Assembly (NCBI GenBank): GCA_963642995.1
Contig: CAVIIZ010000003.1
Coordinates: 1 to 64,000 of the forward strand
Source of the DNA: CAVAWX01 sp963642995
GTDB lineage: Bacteria > Actinomycetota > Coriobacteriia > Coriobacteriales > QAMH01
Direction of reading: 5' to 3'
Length of the DNA: 64,000 nucleotides
The notes beneath the pieces were generated by a model that did not search any database, had not been told where the DNA came from, and was given only the letters and a program-made list of their open reading frames with translations. This document shows positions 9,217 through 17,960 of this stretch, piece after piece. The position numbers and the translations under genes are program-made. Every line of letters starts with the position of its first letter. Position 1 is the first letter of the stretch.

Positions 9217-10713
9217 ATGGGAACGAGCATAGGCATAGACCTCGGCACGACGAACTCGTGCATGGCCGTCGTGGAAGGCGGCAAGGCAAAGGTCATCGAA
9301 AACGCCGAGGGCGAGCGCACCACCCCCTCGGTCGTGGCCTTCGGCAAAAAAGGTGAGCACCTGATCGGCCAGGCCGCCCGCCGCCAGCAGGCCATGAACC
9401 CGGGGCGCACCATCACCTCGATAAAGCGCCTGATGGGCTCGAAGAAGCGCATCAAGATAGACGGCCGCAAATATTCCCCGCAAGAGATATCGGCCATGAT
9501 CTTGGCGAAGCTGAAAAAAGACGCCGAGGCCTATCTGGGCTGCGACGTCACGAACGCGGTCATCACCGTGCCCGCCTACTTCACCGACGCGCAGCGCCAG
9601 GCCACCAAAGACGCGGGCGCCATCGCCGGGCTGCAGGTGGACCGCATCATCAACGAGCCCACCGCCGCCGCGCTGTCGTATGGCGTGGACAAGGAGGAGG
9701 ACAAGGCCGTCATGGTCTTCGATCTGGGCGGCGGCACCTTCGACGTGTCCATACTGTCCATCAAAGACGGCGTGGTCGAGGTCATCGCGACGGCAGGCGA
9801 CAACCATCTGGGCGGCGACGACTTCGACGCGATGCTGGCCAACAGCCTCTACGAGCGCTTCAAGGCCGACACCGGCATCGACATCGCCTCCGACAAGCAG
9901 GCGCTCTCCCGGGTGCGCGAGGCCGCCGAGACGGCCAAAAAGGAGCTCTCCGAAGTCGAGCAGGCGCAGGTGAACCTTCCGTTTCTGGCCACGGGCGCCG
10001 ACGGCAACCCGCTGCATTTCGAGACGGTCGTCACCCGCGCGGACTTCGACAAGCTCACCGCGCCGCTCGTCGAGCGCACGGTAGGCCCTGTGAAGCAGGC
10101 CATGGCAGACGCGCGCATGAGCGCCCGCGACCTGGGCCGCGTGCTCATGGTGGGCGGGTCGAGCCGCATCCCGGCGGTGCGCGCGGCCGTGCGAAAGCTC
10201 ACGGACATCGAGCCCAGCCACAACATAAACCCCGACGAGAGCGTGGCCTTGGGCGCAGCCGAGCAAGGCGGCGTGCTCGCCGGCGCGCCGGGCCGTGCGG
10301 GCGAGCTGCTCTTGCTCGACGTGACCCCCCATTCGCTCGGGATCGAGATAATAGGCGACGCCACCAGCGTCCTCATCCCGCGCAACTCCACCTTGCCGGC
10401 CATGCACTCCGAGGTCTACACGACGGCCGCCGCCTTCCAGACGGAGGTGGACATACACGTCTTGCAAGGCGAAAGCGAACGCGCGAGCGAGAACGTCTCG
10501 ATGGGGCGCTTCAGGCTCGGCGGCCTGAAGCGCTCGGCTGCAAAGCCGCAGATAGAGGTCACCTTCCAGATAGACACCGACGGCATCGTGCACGTCACGG
10601 CCAAGGAGCTGGGCACCGGCCAAGACGCCTCCATACGCATCGAGGGCTCGAGCAACCTCTCGAGCCACGAGATAGAGACGGCCAAGCGCCGCCTGCTGGG
10701 GTCCGGCAAATAG
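9217..10713 (+). CDS. Hsp70-family chaperone lacking the C-terminal lid
   Basis: The 498-residue protein has a complete DnaK-type ATPase domain (IGIDLGTTNS at 5-14, VFDLGGGTFDVS, VGGSSRIPAVR) and a substrate-binding beta domain (LLLDVTPHSLGIE, then the NVSMGRFRLGGL region). It ends within a few residues of where the alpha-helical lid should begin (SSHEIETAKRRLL). A standard DnaK has about 610-640 residues, so roughly 120 C-terminal residues are missing. No grpE or dnaJ is adjacent; instead it abuts the LarC-like gene with no spacer. It is probably an accessory Hsp70 rather than the housekeeping DnaK. Part of its coding sequence (10381-10461) recurs at 12494-12575. Confidence 0.85.
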   Translation: MGTSIGIDLGTTNSCMAVVEGGKAKVIENAEGERTTPSVVAFGKKGEHLIGQAARRQQAMNPGRTITSIKRLMGSKKRIKIDGRKYSPQEISAMILAKLKKDAEAYLGCDVTNAVITVPAYFTDAQRQATKDAGAIAGLQVDRIINEPTAAALSYGVDKEEDKAVMVFDLGGGTFDVSILSIKDGVVEVIATAGDNHLGGDDFDAMLANSLYERFKADTGIDIASDKQALSRVREAAETAKKELSEVEQAQVNLPFLATGADGNPLHFETVVTRADFDKLTAPLVERTVGPVKQAMADARMSARDLGRVLMVGGSSRIPAVRAAVRKLTDIEPSHNINPDESVALGAAEQGGVLAGAPGRAGELLLLDVTPHSLGIEIIGDATSVLIPRNSTLPAMHSEVYTTAAAFQTEVDIHVLQGESERASENVSMGRFRLGGLKRSAAKPQIEVTFQIDTDGIVHVTAKELGTGQDASIRIEGSSNLSSHEIETAKRRLLGSGK

Positions 10714-10764
10714 CGCCTGCCCGGGCTCGCGCGCCGACGAAAGCTGCAACGCCCGCAGTTCTTG

Positions 10765-10773
10765 TGCAATAAT
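10765..10773 (+). promoter_or_regulatory. Candidate extended -10 promoter for the K+ channel
   Basis: TGC followed by AATAAT lies ten bases before the ATG at 10783 with no ribosome site between them. Transcription would start at or next to the ATG, giving a leaderless or nearly leaderless message. Confidence 0.35.
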
Positions 10774-10782
10774 GCGCCGGCA

Positions 10783-12469
10783 ATGAGGACAAGGCTTTCC
10801 GAGATAGTTCACCGCCCGAAGCACGGCGACACCATCAGCAGGCTCTACGACTTTCTCATAGTCGTGGTGGCGCTGCTGTCCATCGCACCTGCGCTCTTTC
10901 ACGCGAACAGCGTGCACAAAGACATCCAGGACGCGCTCGCGCTCGTGGACGTCGTCACGGCCTACATACTTTCGTTCGACTACCTCCTGCGCTGGATGAC
11001 CTGCGACATAGAGGCCGGCAAGCGCGGCCGGGTGCGGGAGTTCGTCAGGTACCCGTTCACCTTCGGGGCCATAGTCGACCTGCTCTCCATCCNNNNNNNN
11101 NNTCTTGCCCAGCGGCTTCCTTTTCCTGCGCGCGTTGCGCATCGTGCGCCTTTTCCGCTACTCCAGGCAGCTCGCCATCATCGTCAACGTCTTCGTGCAG
11201 GAGAGAAAGACGCTCGGGTCCGTGTTCATGCTGGCGGTGGCCTACATCCTCGCCACCGCGCTCATCATGTTCACCTTCGAGCCCTCCACCTTCAGCAACT
11301 TCACGGACGCGCTCTACTGGGCGACCATCACGTTGACCACGGTCGGCTTCGGGGACATCCACCCGACATCGGACCTGGGCCATGTCCTGACAAGCGTCTC
11401 GTCCATCTTCGGCATCTTCATCTTCGCCTTGCCCGCGGGCATCATGACGGGCGGCTTCCTGCAGCAGCTGCGCCAGAAGGAGGAAGAGGGGGAGGAGTAC
11501 TACGAGGAGAGCTTCTTCTCCAAGCTAAAGCCGGGCAAGCTGCACCTGCGCCCGAAAAACGCGAGGGAGTACTTCAAGACGCATCCCAAGGTCGTCTTGT
11601 ACGCGCGCTTCATCGTCGCGGGCATCGCCATCAACTTCTTCTTGTGCCTGTTCTTCTCGGAGCTGTGGCAGCCGCTGTGGCTCGACACGACGGGCACCGC
11701 CATAGTCGCCTGCATGCTCGACCCGGCCGCGGCGATCATCGTCAGCTTCGTCGACAACCTCATCATCGCGATATACCAGAACAACCCGCAGAGCCTGCTG
11801 TACTTCTCGGAAAGCGCGCTGGTCGCCCTCGTCTACGCCTTCATGTACAGACGTGCCGACGACGGCAAGGTCCCGCTGCGCAACGCGCTCAAGGTGCTCT
11901 TCGTCATCATCCTCTCCGAAAGCGCCATCTCCTTCGTCTTGACGCTTTGGCTCTCCAAAGGCGTCTTCATGACCCCCTACCAGGAGGGCTACCGGGTCTT
12001 TTTCACCGAGCAGGGGGTGAACTACTATCTCGCGACTTTCCTCGCGCTCGTCGTCGACCGCTCCTTTGACGCTCTGTCCGTGTTCGTCTTGGTCAACCTG
12101 TCCGTGTTGCTCTTGAACAAGGTGGGCTTCTTCCCGAAGGCCTGGCTTGCAAGGCGCTACGCCGCCGCCGGCGTCCACCCGCCGTGCGCCGCCGAGGCAA
12201 AGGCAGGTGTTGCGCGCAAGAAGACCGTGGCCAAGAGGGCGGGCGTGCTCTCCGCGCAAGACGAGGCGCTGTGCCTGAGCAGGGACGGCCTGCGGCGCGT
12301 CGTGTCGAACCTGAGGAAGGAGGCCAGGCGCGTGGGAGACCCGGTGCATGCGGAGAGCCTCTTCTCGGCGGCCGACGCCATATCGCTCCTGAGCCGTATC
12401 GACGTCAAGAGCGAAGACGAGTTCAGGCGCCTTTTCGACGAGAAGGCGGCCGCGAGAAGGCGCAGCTGA
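10783..12469 (+). CDS. Voltage-gated-type K+ channel with an additional C-terminal membrane domain (interrupted by gap)
   Basis: This is one gene split by an N-run at 11093-11102; the frame shifts across it, so the true gap length is not ten. Before the gap are S1-S3-like helices (LYDFLIVVVALLS, VTAYILSFDYLL, FTFGAIVDLLSI). After it come an S4-like arginine helix (FLFLRALRIVRLFRYSRQL), a pore with the selectivity filter TVGFGD, and S6. Unusually, about four further hydrophobic helices follow (from VVLYARFIVAGIAINFF to FVLVNLSVLLL), then a basic soluble tail of about 110 residues. Family knowledge predicts potassium-selective conductance. The role of the extra domain is unknown. The ATG at 10783 is preferred over a TTG at 10762. 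Confidence 0.8.
11093..11102. other. Assembly gap (10 N) inside the K+ channel gene
   Basis: Ten N bases separate the S3 and S4 coding parts. Because the reading frame changes, the run is a placeholder rather than exactly ten unknown bases. Confidence 0.95.
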
Positions 12470-12493
12470 CGCCTCGCCCGCATGCCGCGCCGC

Positions 12494-12575
12494 CGCAACT
12501 TCCACCTTGCCGGCCATGCACTCCGAGGTCCACACGACGGCCGCCGCCTTCCAGGCGGAGGTGGGCATACACGTC
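12494..12575 (+). pseudogene. Displaced 82-bp fragment of an hsp70 gene
   Basis: These 82 bases match 10381-10461 of the Hsp70 gene with three substitutions and one inserted T, which breaks the frame. The matched part encodes the start of the substrate-binding domain (NSTLPAMHSEVYTT). The fragment fills most of the 122-base space between the convergent K+ channel and surface protein stops. It cannot encode a functional product. It is either a scrap of a second hsp70 copy or the footprint of a duplication. Confidence 0.75.
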
Positions 12576-12591
12576 CGGGCGCCGCTTCCCC

Positions 12592-15500
12592 CTATTCGCA
12601 GGCCGCCTTCAGGGCGCTTTCCACCTTGGCCGACACCGCCGAGGCGCCGCCGAAGATATAGCAGCTTTCCCGCAGGGCCGCCTTGTTCGGCTTCACGACC
12701 TTGTCGACGTTGCCGGAGTTCTTGTCGTCGGCCAAGACGAGGATCGAGTTCATCTTGCCGCACAGCGCCGCGCCGGCCAGCGCGTCGTGGTAGGAGCGCC
12801 CTGTGGCCACGCCCATGTGCGAGGCCGTCATGCCGTTTTGCAGGCAGAACTCGGCTACCTTCTTGCACGTGCCGTAGGCGGTGTTGCCCGCGAGGCGCAT
12901 CGGCTTCGTCACCTGCCCGTCCACCGAGGAGGCCACGGCGGCCGTCCCGCCGGCGATGAGGGTGCGGGTGAAGTTTTTCGCCTTCACTCTCGAGGCGGTC
13001 GCGTCGCCCAGCGTGCCGTCCTTTGCCCGGGCGAGGAATATGGGCGCCTTTTTCGCATAGGCGTACGGCGCGATGGACAGCGCGTCGTGGTAAGAGCCCG
13101 AAGTGGCCACGATCGCGTCGGAACCCCAGCCGCCGTTCACCGTCTTGCCGTAGTCGTAGACCTTGTTGGCGGTGCCCACGGCGGTGTTGCCCGCCACGCG
13201 CTCCACCTTCGCCCCCAGCGCCTCGATCTGGCCTTTCACGGCGTCGGACACGGCCGCCGTCCCGCCCACGATGACGACGTTTCTCACCTTCTTGGACTCT
13301 ATCAGCGCCTTCGTCTGCGTGGACAGCGCGTCGGGCGCGGTCATGAGCACCGGGCAGCCCAGCAGGCCGGCCAGCCCGCTTGCCGACAGCGCGTCTTGGT
13401 AGCCCTTGTTGGTGGCCACGATGGCGTACTCGCTTTCCGTCCAGCCCTCGTTCACGATGGCCTTCATCGTGGACAGCGCGGTGTTGCCCGCCAGCCGCTT
13501 CCAGACGCCGGCGACGGGCGCGGGGCCGGGGGCGGCTTCGATGGTGAACGTCGCCTCCTGCTTTCCCGCCCAGTTTCCGAGGCCGGCCACGGTGACGGTC
13601 GCCGTCCCGGGGTTCACGTTGTCCTTGTAGGACAGCTCGTAGTCGACTCCGCGTTCGAGCACGGCGCCCGACGGGCTCTTCACCACGGGGGAGGGCTCGA
13701 TGGCGGCTCCCGTGGCCGTCCGGCTGCCGATGGCCTCGACGACGGCCCTTTCGTCGATGCTTGCCGGCCAGATGGAGAAGTAGTACGTGCGCTCGCCCGC
13801 GTAGTTCTTCTTGCCCTTTATGGTGATCCTGCCGCCTTTCGACGCGTCGGCCTGCGCCTCGGATGCCGTGCCCACGTTCACGTTCTCTCCGTATTCGACG
13901 CTGTAATCCTTGGATATCTCCAGCCCGTCCACGGCCACGAGCGGCGCGATCTGCCCGCCGGTATAGACGCGCTCCATGTTGGGCTCGACCATGGCCTTCT
14001 TGTCGAAGTCGATCTTCTTTGCCGTGATGGGAAACGTCCAGGTCTTCTCTCCCGTGAAGTTGCCCTTTCCCCTGAGGATTATGGTGCCCGTCCCGACGTT
14101 CACGTTGTTGCTCCAGGAGACCTCGTAGTCGGTTGCAGGGTCCCTGAACTCGACTTGCGCGTCGGGGGTGATCGGGCTTCCCGTGTACTCTTTCGGATCG
14201 TCGTCGGCCTCGGCGTAGTCGAGGTTCAAGCCCACGGGCTCGATGGAAAACGTCCACGTCTCGCTGCCCGTGTAGTTGCCCAGGCCCTCGATGGTGATGC
14301 TGCCGGTGCCCGCGTTCACGTTGTCGCTGTAGGAGACCTTGTAGTCCACGTCTTTTTTCAGGGGGTCCGGCATCAAAGCCTTCGGTTCGATGTGCCCGCC
14401 GTAGCCGTAGGATTTAGGATCCGTGTCCACGTCCGCCTGGGAGAAATCGAGCGTCTTTGCCGTGATGTCGAACGTCCACGTCTTGCTGCCCGTGTAGTTG
14501 CCCAGGCCCTCGATGGTGATGCTGCCGGCGTCCGTGCCGGCGTTCACGTTGTCCCCGTAGGAGACCGTGTAGTCGCTGCCCTCTGTCAGCTTGTTGATGA
14601 GGGCGAAGGGGGTATAGCGCGTCCCGTTGTACTTCTTGGCACCCTCGTCTACCACCGCCTTCGAGAAGTCGAGCTCGGCGCTCTCGATGCTTGCCCTGGC
14701 AGACGTCTGCTGGCCGTCCGGCGCGAGCTCGTAGTTTTTCGCCGAGTCCCCGGAAAGCTGCAAGTCCGAGATCCACACCGTCTTGTTCTCGCCGGCGTCT
14801 GCCGTGTCGAAAGTGCCCGTCCCCGAGATGCAGAGCTTGTCTTTGGGCAGCTTCCCCGTGAAATAGACGCTCGTCTCGTCGTATCTGAGCTCCGCGCTCT
14901 TCGTGCCGTCGTAGACCTTGCTGTTCGCCTTGATGCCCCCGACCTTCACCTGCAAGGCGACGATGTTGAAGTAGATGGTCGTCACGCCCTTGTAGTTGCT
15001 GTTCTTCGCCTTGATGTCGATCCGCGCCTTCCCGACGTCCACGTTGTCGCTGTAGGTCACGTCGTAGTCGACGCCCTGGTCTAGAACCGCGCCCGCATGG
15101 CGCAAGGAGACCTTCGGGCAGATCTCTCGGCCGTTGTAGGTCTTGGGCTTCGTGTCCGCTTCCATGTCCGTGGTGAAGTCCAGGACCGCCGTCGATATGC
15201 TCGCCGTCGTGTACTCCTGGTTTCCCGTCGATGCGATCTCGTAGTTGCCCGCCTGCTCTCCTGTCAGCGAGCGGGCGTAGATGTTCACCCGCTTGCCTTC
15301 GCCGACCTCCGCGTCGGCGAAAGACCCGCTTGCCCGTGCGCCGAGGTCGTCGCCTTCGACTTTGCCGTCGAAGACCACCTGGGAAAAATCGAGCGTCGCC
15401 GTGGTGGTCTTGTCGTATTCCCGGTCTTGCGCCGTGATCCCCGCGGAAATCGCGACCTTCTTGCGCGATATGGTGAACTCGCGGCTCGTCGAGCCCTTGT

Positions 15501-16635
15501 AGTTTCTGATGCAGCTCACGGTGACGGTGCCCGTGCCCGCGTTCCTGTTTTCCCCGTAGGACACCACGTAGTCTTTGCCCTCGGTCATCCCCTCGACGTC
15601 TACGTCGGGCCTGATCTGCGAGCCGTTGTAGGTCTCCTCGCCGCTGATGTGCACCGTGGTCTTGCTCTCTATGTCCACCTCCGTCTGGACATAGACCTTG
15701 CGTCCGACCCTTATCCAGTAATCTTCTTTTTTGGTGATGGAGGGATCGGCGGGGGCGTCGATGTGGAGGGCGTGCTGCTCCGCCTCCCACTCCGTATGCT
15801 TGGGCGTGTTCTCCTTGCTGTCTATCCGAAAGATGGTGTAGTTGGAGCGGATGCCCTGGTCGGTATCGGTGTTGTGCCAGAACTTGAACCCGGCGGGCAG
15901 GTACCTCAGGTTCTCGCACTTTCTGAACGCGTCGGTGGCGTCTGTCACGCTCTCGGGGATGAGGGTGGCCTCGACCAGGTTGTCGCACGAGTAGAACGCG
16001 CTGTTCATGTTCGTCACGCCGTCGGGGACGGCGGGAGGGTGGACCAGCGATTTGCAGTACGAGAAGGTGCTGTCCAGATTCTCCACCCCCGCCGGCAAAT
16101 CCGGCACCTCGACCAGGGATGTGCAGTAGTAAAACGTCGCCTCCATGTTCGTCAGGCTGGCGGGCAGCTCGGGCGCTTTGGTCAGCGAGTAGCAGTGGTC
16201 GAACGTGCAGCACATGGAGGTGACGGTCGAGGGCAGGTAGTGCACGCTGGCGAGTTTCTCGCAATCGTGGAAATAGTAGTCGAGGTTCGTGGGCGTGAGC
16301 TGGCCCCAGAAGCTGACGCTCGTGATGCTGTCCCTGCGGTGGTCGAGGGCCCACGGCGTGTAGCCTCCGCTGTAGGAGATCATGTCGCCCGTGCCGTCGA
16401 TGACCAGGGAACCGTCGTTGTAGAGGGTCGCCTTCACGTCGGTTTCCGTGGGGGAGCCGATGTTGTAGACCGCCACGACGGTTTGCGCCGCGCTCGCCTG
16501 CACCGCCGTCTGCGCCGCCACGGCCGCGCAGGCCACGAGCAGCGCCGCGGCCATGGCGGCGAGGACATGGCGTGCGCGGGGCTTGCGCGCGCCGGCGCGC
16601 ATATCCTTGCGGTCCGCGTCTTGAATGGAGTCCAT
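12592..16635 (-). CDS. Large surface protein: BspA-like LRR, MBG/YDG repeats, three cell-wall-binding repeats
   Basis: The 1347-residue exported protein has a signal segment (HVLAAMAAALLVACAAVAAQ). About six BspA-type leucine-rich repeats of roughly 23 residues follow (for example LTNMEATFYYCTSLVEVPDL). Seven beta modules each carry a version of YNG...GxDYxVSYxDNVNxGTG...GNYxG..TxxF, interleaved with two YDG modules (REYDKTTTATL, KVYDGTKSAEL). The C-terminus holds three cell-wall-binding type 2 repeats (RLAGNTALSTMK, RVAGNTAVGTANK, RLAGNTAYGTCKK). The family anchors non-covalently to the wall, and LRR regions often bind host or matrix proteins. The ATG at 16635 has AAGGAG eight bases upstream. 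It diverges from the first radical SAM gene. Confidence 0.85.
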   Translation of the reverse strand: MDSIQDADRKDMRAGARKPRARHVLAAMAAALLVACAAVAAQTAVQASAAQTVVAVYNIGSPTETDVKATLYNDGSLVIDGTGDMISYSGGYTPWALDHRRDSITSVSFWGQLTPTNLDYYFHDCEKLASVHYLPSTVTSMCCTFDHCYSLTKAPELPASLTNMEATFYYCTSLVEVPDLPAGVENLDSTFSYCKSLVHPPAVPDGVTNMNSAFYSCDNLVEATLIPESVTDATDAFRKCENLRYLPAGFKFWHNTDTDQGIRSNYTIFRIDSKENTPKHTEWEAEQHALHIDAPADPSITKKEDYWIRVGRKVYVQTEVDIESKTTVHISGEETYNGSQIRPDVDVEGMTEGKDYVVSYGENRNAGTGTVTVSCIRNYKGSTSREFTISRKKVAISAGITAQDREYDKTTTATLDFSQVVFDGKVEGDDLGARASGSFADAEVGEGKRVNIYARSLTGEQAGNYEIASTGNQEYTTASISTAVLDFTTDMEADTKPKTYNGREICPKVSLRHAGAVLDQGVDYDVTYSDNVDVGKARIDIKAKNSNYKGVTTIYFNIVALQVKVGGIKANSKVYDGTKSAELRYDETSVYFTGKLPKDKLCISGTGTFDTADAGENKTVWISDLQLSGDSAKNYELAPDGQQTSARASIESAELDFSKAVVDEGAKKYNGTRYTPFALINKLTEGSDYTVSYGDNVNAGTDAGSITIEGLGNYTGSKTWTFDITAKTLDFSQADVDTDPKSYGYGGHIEPKALMPDPLKKDVDYKVSYSDNVNAGTGSITIEGLGNYTGSETWTFSIEPVGLNLDYAEADDDPKEYTGSPITPDAQVEFRDPATDYEVSWSNNVNVGTGTIILRGKGNFTGEKTWTFPITAKKIDFDKKAMVEPNMERVYTGGQIAPLVAVDGLEISKDYSVEYGENVNVGTASEAQADASKGGRITIKGKKNYAGERTYYFSIWPASIDERAVVEAIGSRTATGAAIEPSPVVKSPSGAVLERGVDYELSYKDNVNPGTATVTVAGLGNWAGKQEATFTIEAAPGPAPVAGVWKRLAGNTALSTMKAIVNEGWTESEYAIVATNKGYQDALSASGLAGLLGCPVLMTAPDALSTQTKALIESKKVRNVVIVGGTAAVSDAVKGQIEALGAKVERVAGNTAVGTANKVYDYGKTVNGGWGSDAIVATSGSYHDALSIAPYAYAKKAPIFLARAKDGTLGDATASRVKAKNFTRTLIAGGTAAVASSVDGQVTKPMRLAGNTAYGTCKKVAEFCLQNGMTASHMGVATGRSYHDALAGAALCGKMNSILVLADDKNSGNVDKVVKPNKAALRESCYIFGGASAVSAKVESALKAACE

Positions 16636-16753
16636 GTTCTCTTCTCCTTCTCGCTTTCCCGTGCTTTCGGGCGCGCGTCTCCTCCCGGCCGCGCCCTTCG
16701 GCGCCTTGCGCCCGCCTGCAGTCGCGCGACGCCGGGAAAAGACCCTTTTGTGG

Positions 16754-16760
16754 CATACTA
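16754..16760. promoter_or_regulatory. Overlapping divergent -10 elements
   Basis: On the plus strand CATACT (16754-16759) lies ten bases before the ATG at 16769 of the first radical SAM gene. On the minus strand the same bases read TAGTAT (16760-16755) and could serve the surface-protein gene, whose leader would be about 115 bases. The plus-strand gene has no ribosome site and would be leaderless or nearly so. Confidence 0.35.
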
Positions 16761-16768
16761 CACGATTC

Positions 16769-17926
16769 ATGAAACCGCGTTCTCACGAAATAGAGCAGCG
16801 CCTCGGGCCTGCCGGCGTGCCGGACGACGTCGCGCGCCTGCTCCGCTTTCGCCCCGACCCGAAGGCGCGGGAAAGGCGCCTGGTCGAGCGGGCTGCGCAG
16901 ATATACGGCATGGGCCGCGACGGCCATGCGCACTCGCCGCACGCGGACAGCCTGCGAGGGCGCCTGACCAAGCTCTACCTCTACCTCACCTTCGATTGTC
17001 CGTCGCGGTGCCCTTTCTGCTATGCCGACGGGGGCAGCCGGCATGTGGACGCGCTTTGCGCCGAGAGGTTTTCCTCCATCGTCTCCGAGGCGGTCGAGCT
17101 GGGCTACGAAGACGTCACCTTCCTCGGCGGCGAGCCGCTCGTCTACCCCGAGATAGGGCGCTTGCTGGAGCTTCTGGCCGGCATTTCGCACGGCGAGACG
17201 CGCTTCGTCTTGCGCACCTCCTTCGGGCTTCCCGTGGCGCGCGAGCGCCTGGACGCGTTGTGCGCGGTCTTCGACAAGATAGTCGTCAGCATCGACGGAA
17301 GGCGGCAGCGCCACGACGCGAACCGGGGCGCGGGCTGCTGGGACAACGCCACGGAGGCCGCCGCGTATTGCGCACGCCGCGGCGCCTGCGAGATGGGGGT
17401 GGCCGCCGTCATGGACGAGGAGGCCTTCGACGGCGAGGACGGCTCGTTTCTGAAGGGGTTCTGCCGCGACAACCGCATCCACGACCTCTCCATGCAGACG
17501 CCCGTCCCCATGGGGCGCGCCTTGCCGGGCGAGGGCGTGCCGGACGAGGGGTCCCATGCCGAGTGGCACAGCGCGCGGCATGCGGACATCTGCCCTCTCT
17601 ACGGATGCCAGATAGGCTCGTGCCTCTACGTCGAGCCGGACGGCGCGGCCTATCCCTGCTACGCGTGGTGCGAGCCCTGGCACAAGCTCGCCGACCTCTC
17701 TTGCGAGCCGCTCGCGGCCGCGGCTTTCCACCCCTACCAGCTCGAGCTTTTCAACGCGGGCGTGGACACCAACGAGAAGTGCCGCAGCTGCGAGGTGCGC
17801 TATCTGTGCGGCGGGATGTGCCGCATGTACGCCGCGGACAAGCACGATTTCGATTCGGGAGATTTTTCCTGCACCCAAAGGAAGCGCTCCATACTTGCCG
17901 CGCTCGAGGGGCATGGCATAGGATAG
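16769..17926 (+). CDS. Radical SAM/SPASM RiPP maturase 1
   Basis: This 385-residue protein has the radical SAM CxxxCxxC motif at Cys77, Cys81 and Cys84 (FDCPSRCPFCYA), a downstream GGEPL, and a C-terminal cysteine-rich SPASM region (CPLYGCQIGSC, CYAWC, CRSCEVRYLCGGMC) for auxiliary iron-sulfur clusters. SPASM enzymes typically install thioether or other cross-links in peptides. It is the first gene of the RiPP locus; the second maturase begins 34 bases after its stop. The ATG at 16769 sits directly behind a -10-like element with no ribosome site, so a leaderless start is likely. The specific reaction cannot be read from sequence. Confidence 0.85.
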   Translation: MKPRSHEIEQRLGPAGVPDDVARLLRFRPDPKARERRLVERAAQIYGMGRDGHAHSPHADSLRGRLTKLYLYLTFDCPSRCPFCYADGGSRHVDALCAERFSSIVSEAVELGYEDVTFLGGEPLVYPEIGRLLELLAGISHGETRFVLRTSFGLPVARERLDALCAVFDKIVVSIDGRRQRHDANRGAGCWDNATEAAAYCARRGACEMGVAAVMDEEAFDGEDGSFLKGFCRDNRIHDLSMQTPVPMGRALPGEGVPDEGSHAEWHSARHADICPLYGCQIGSCLYVEPDGAAYPCYAWCEPWHKLADLSCEPLAAAAFHPYQLELFNAGVDTNEKCRSCEVRYLCGGMCRMYAADKHDFDSGDFSCTQRKRSILAALEGHGIG

Positions 17927-17960
17927 GCGCGCTTTGCCGACGCGGCCGCCGGGAGGCGAT

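Noticed and set aside
12592..16635. Possible CRISPR array from the repeated blocks in the surface protein gene
   Set aside because: The repeats are diverged, in frame, about 70 codons long and encode beta modules; there are no uniform spacers and no cas genes.
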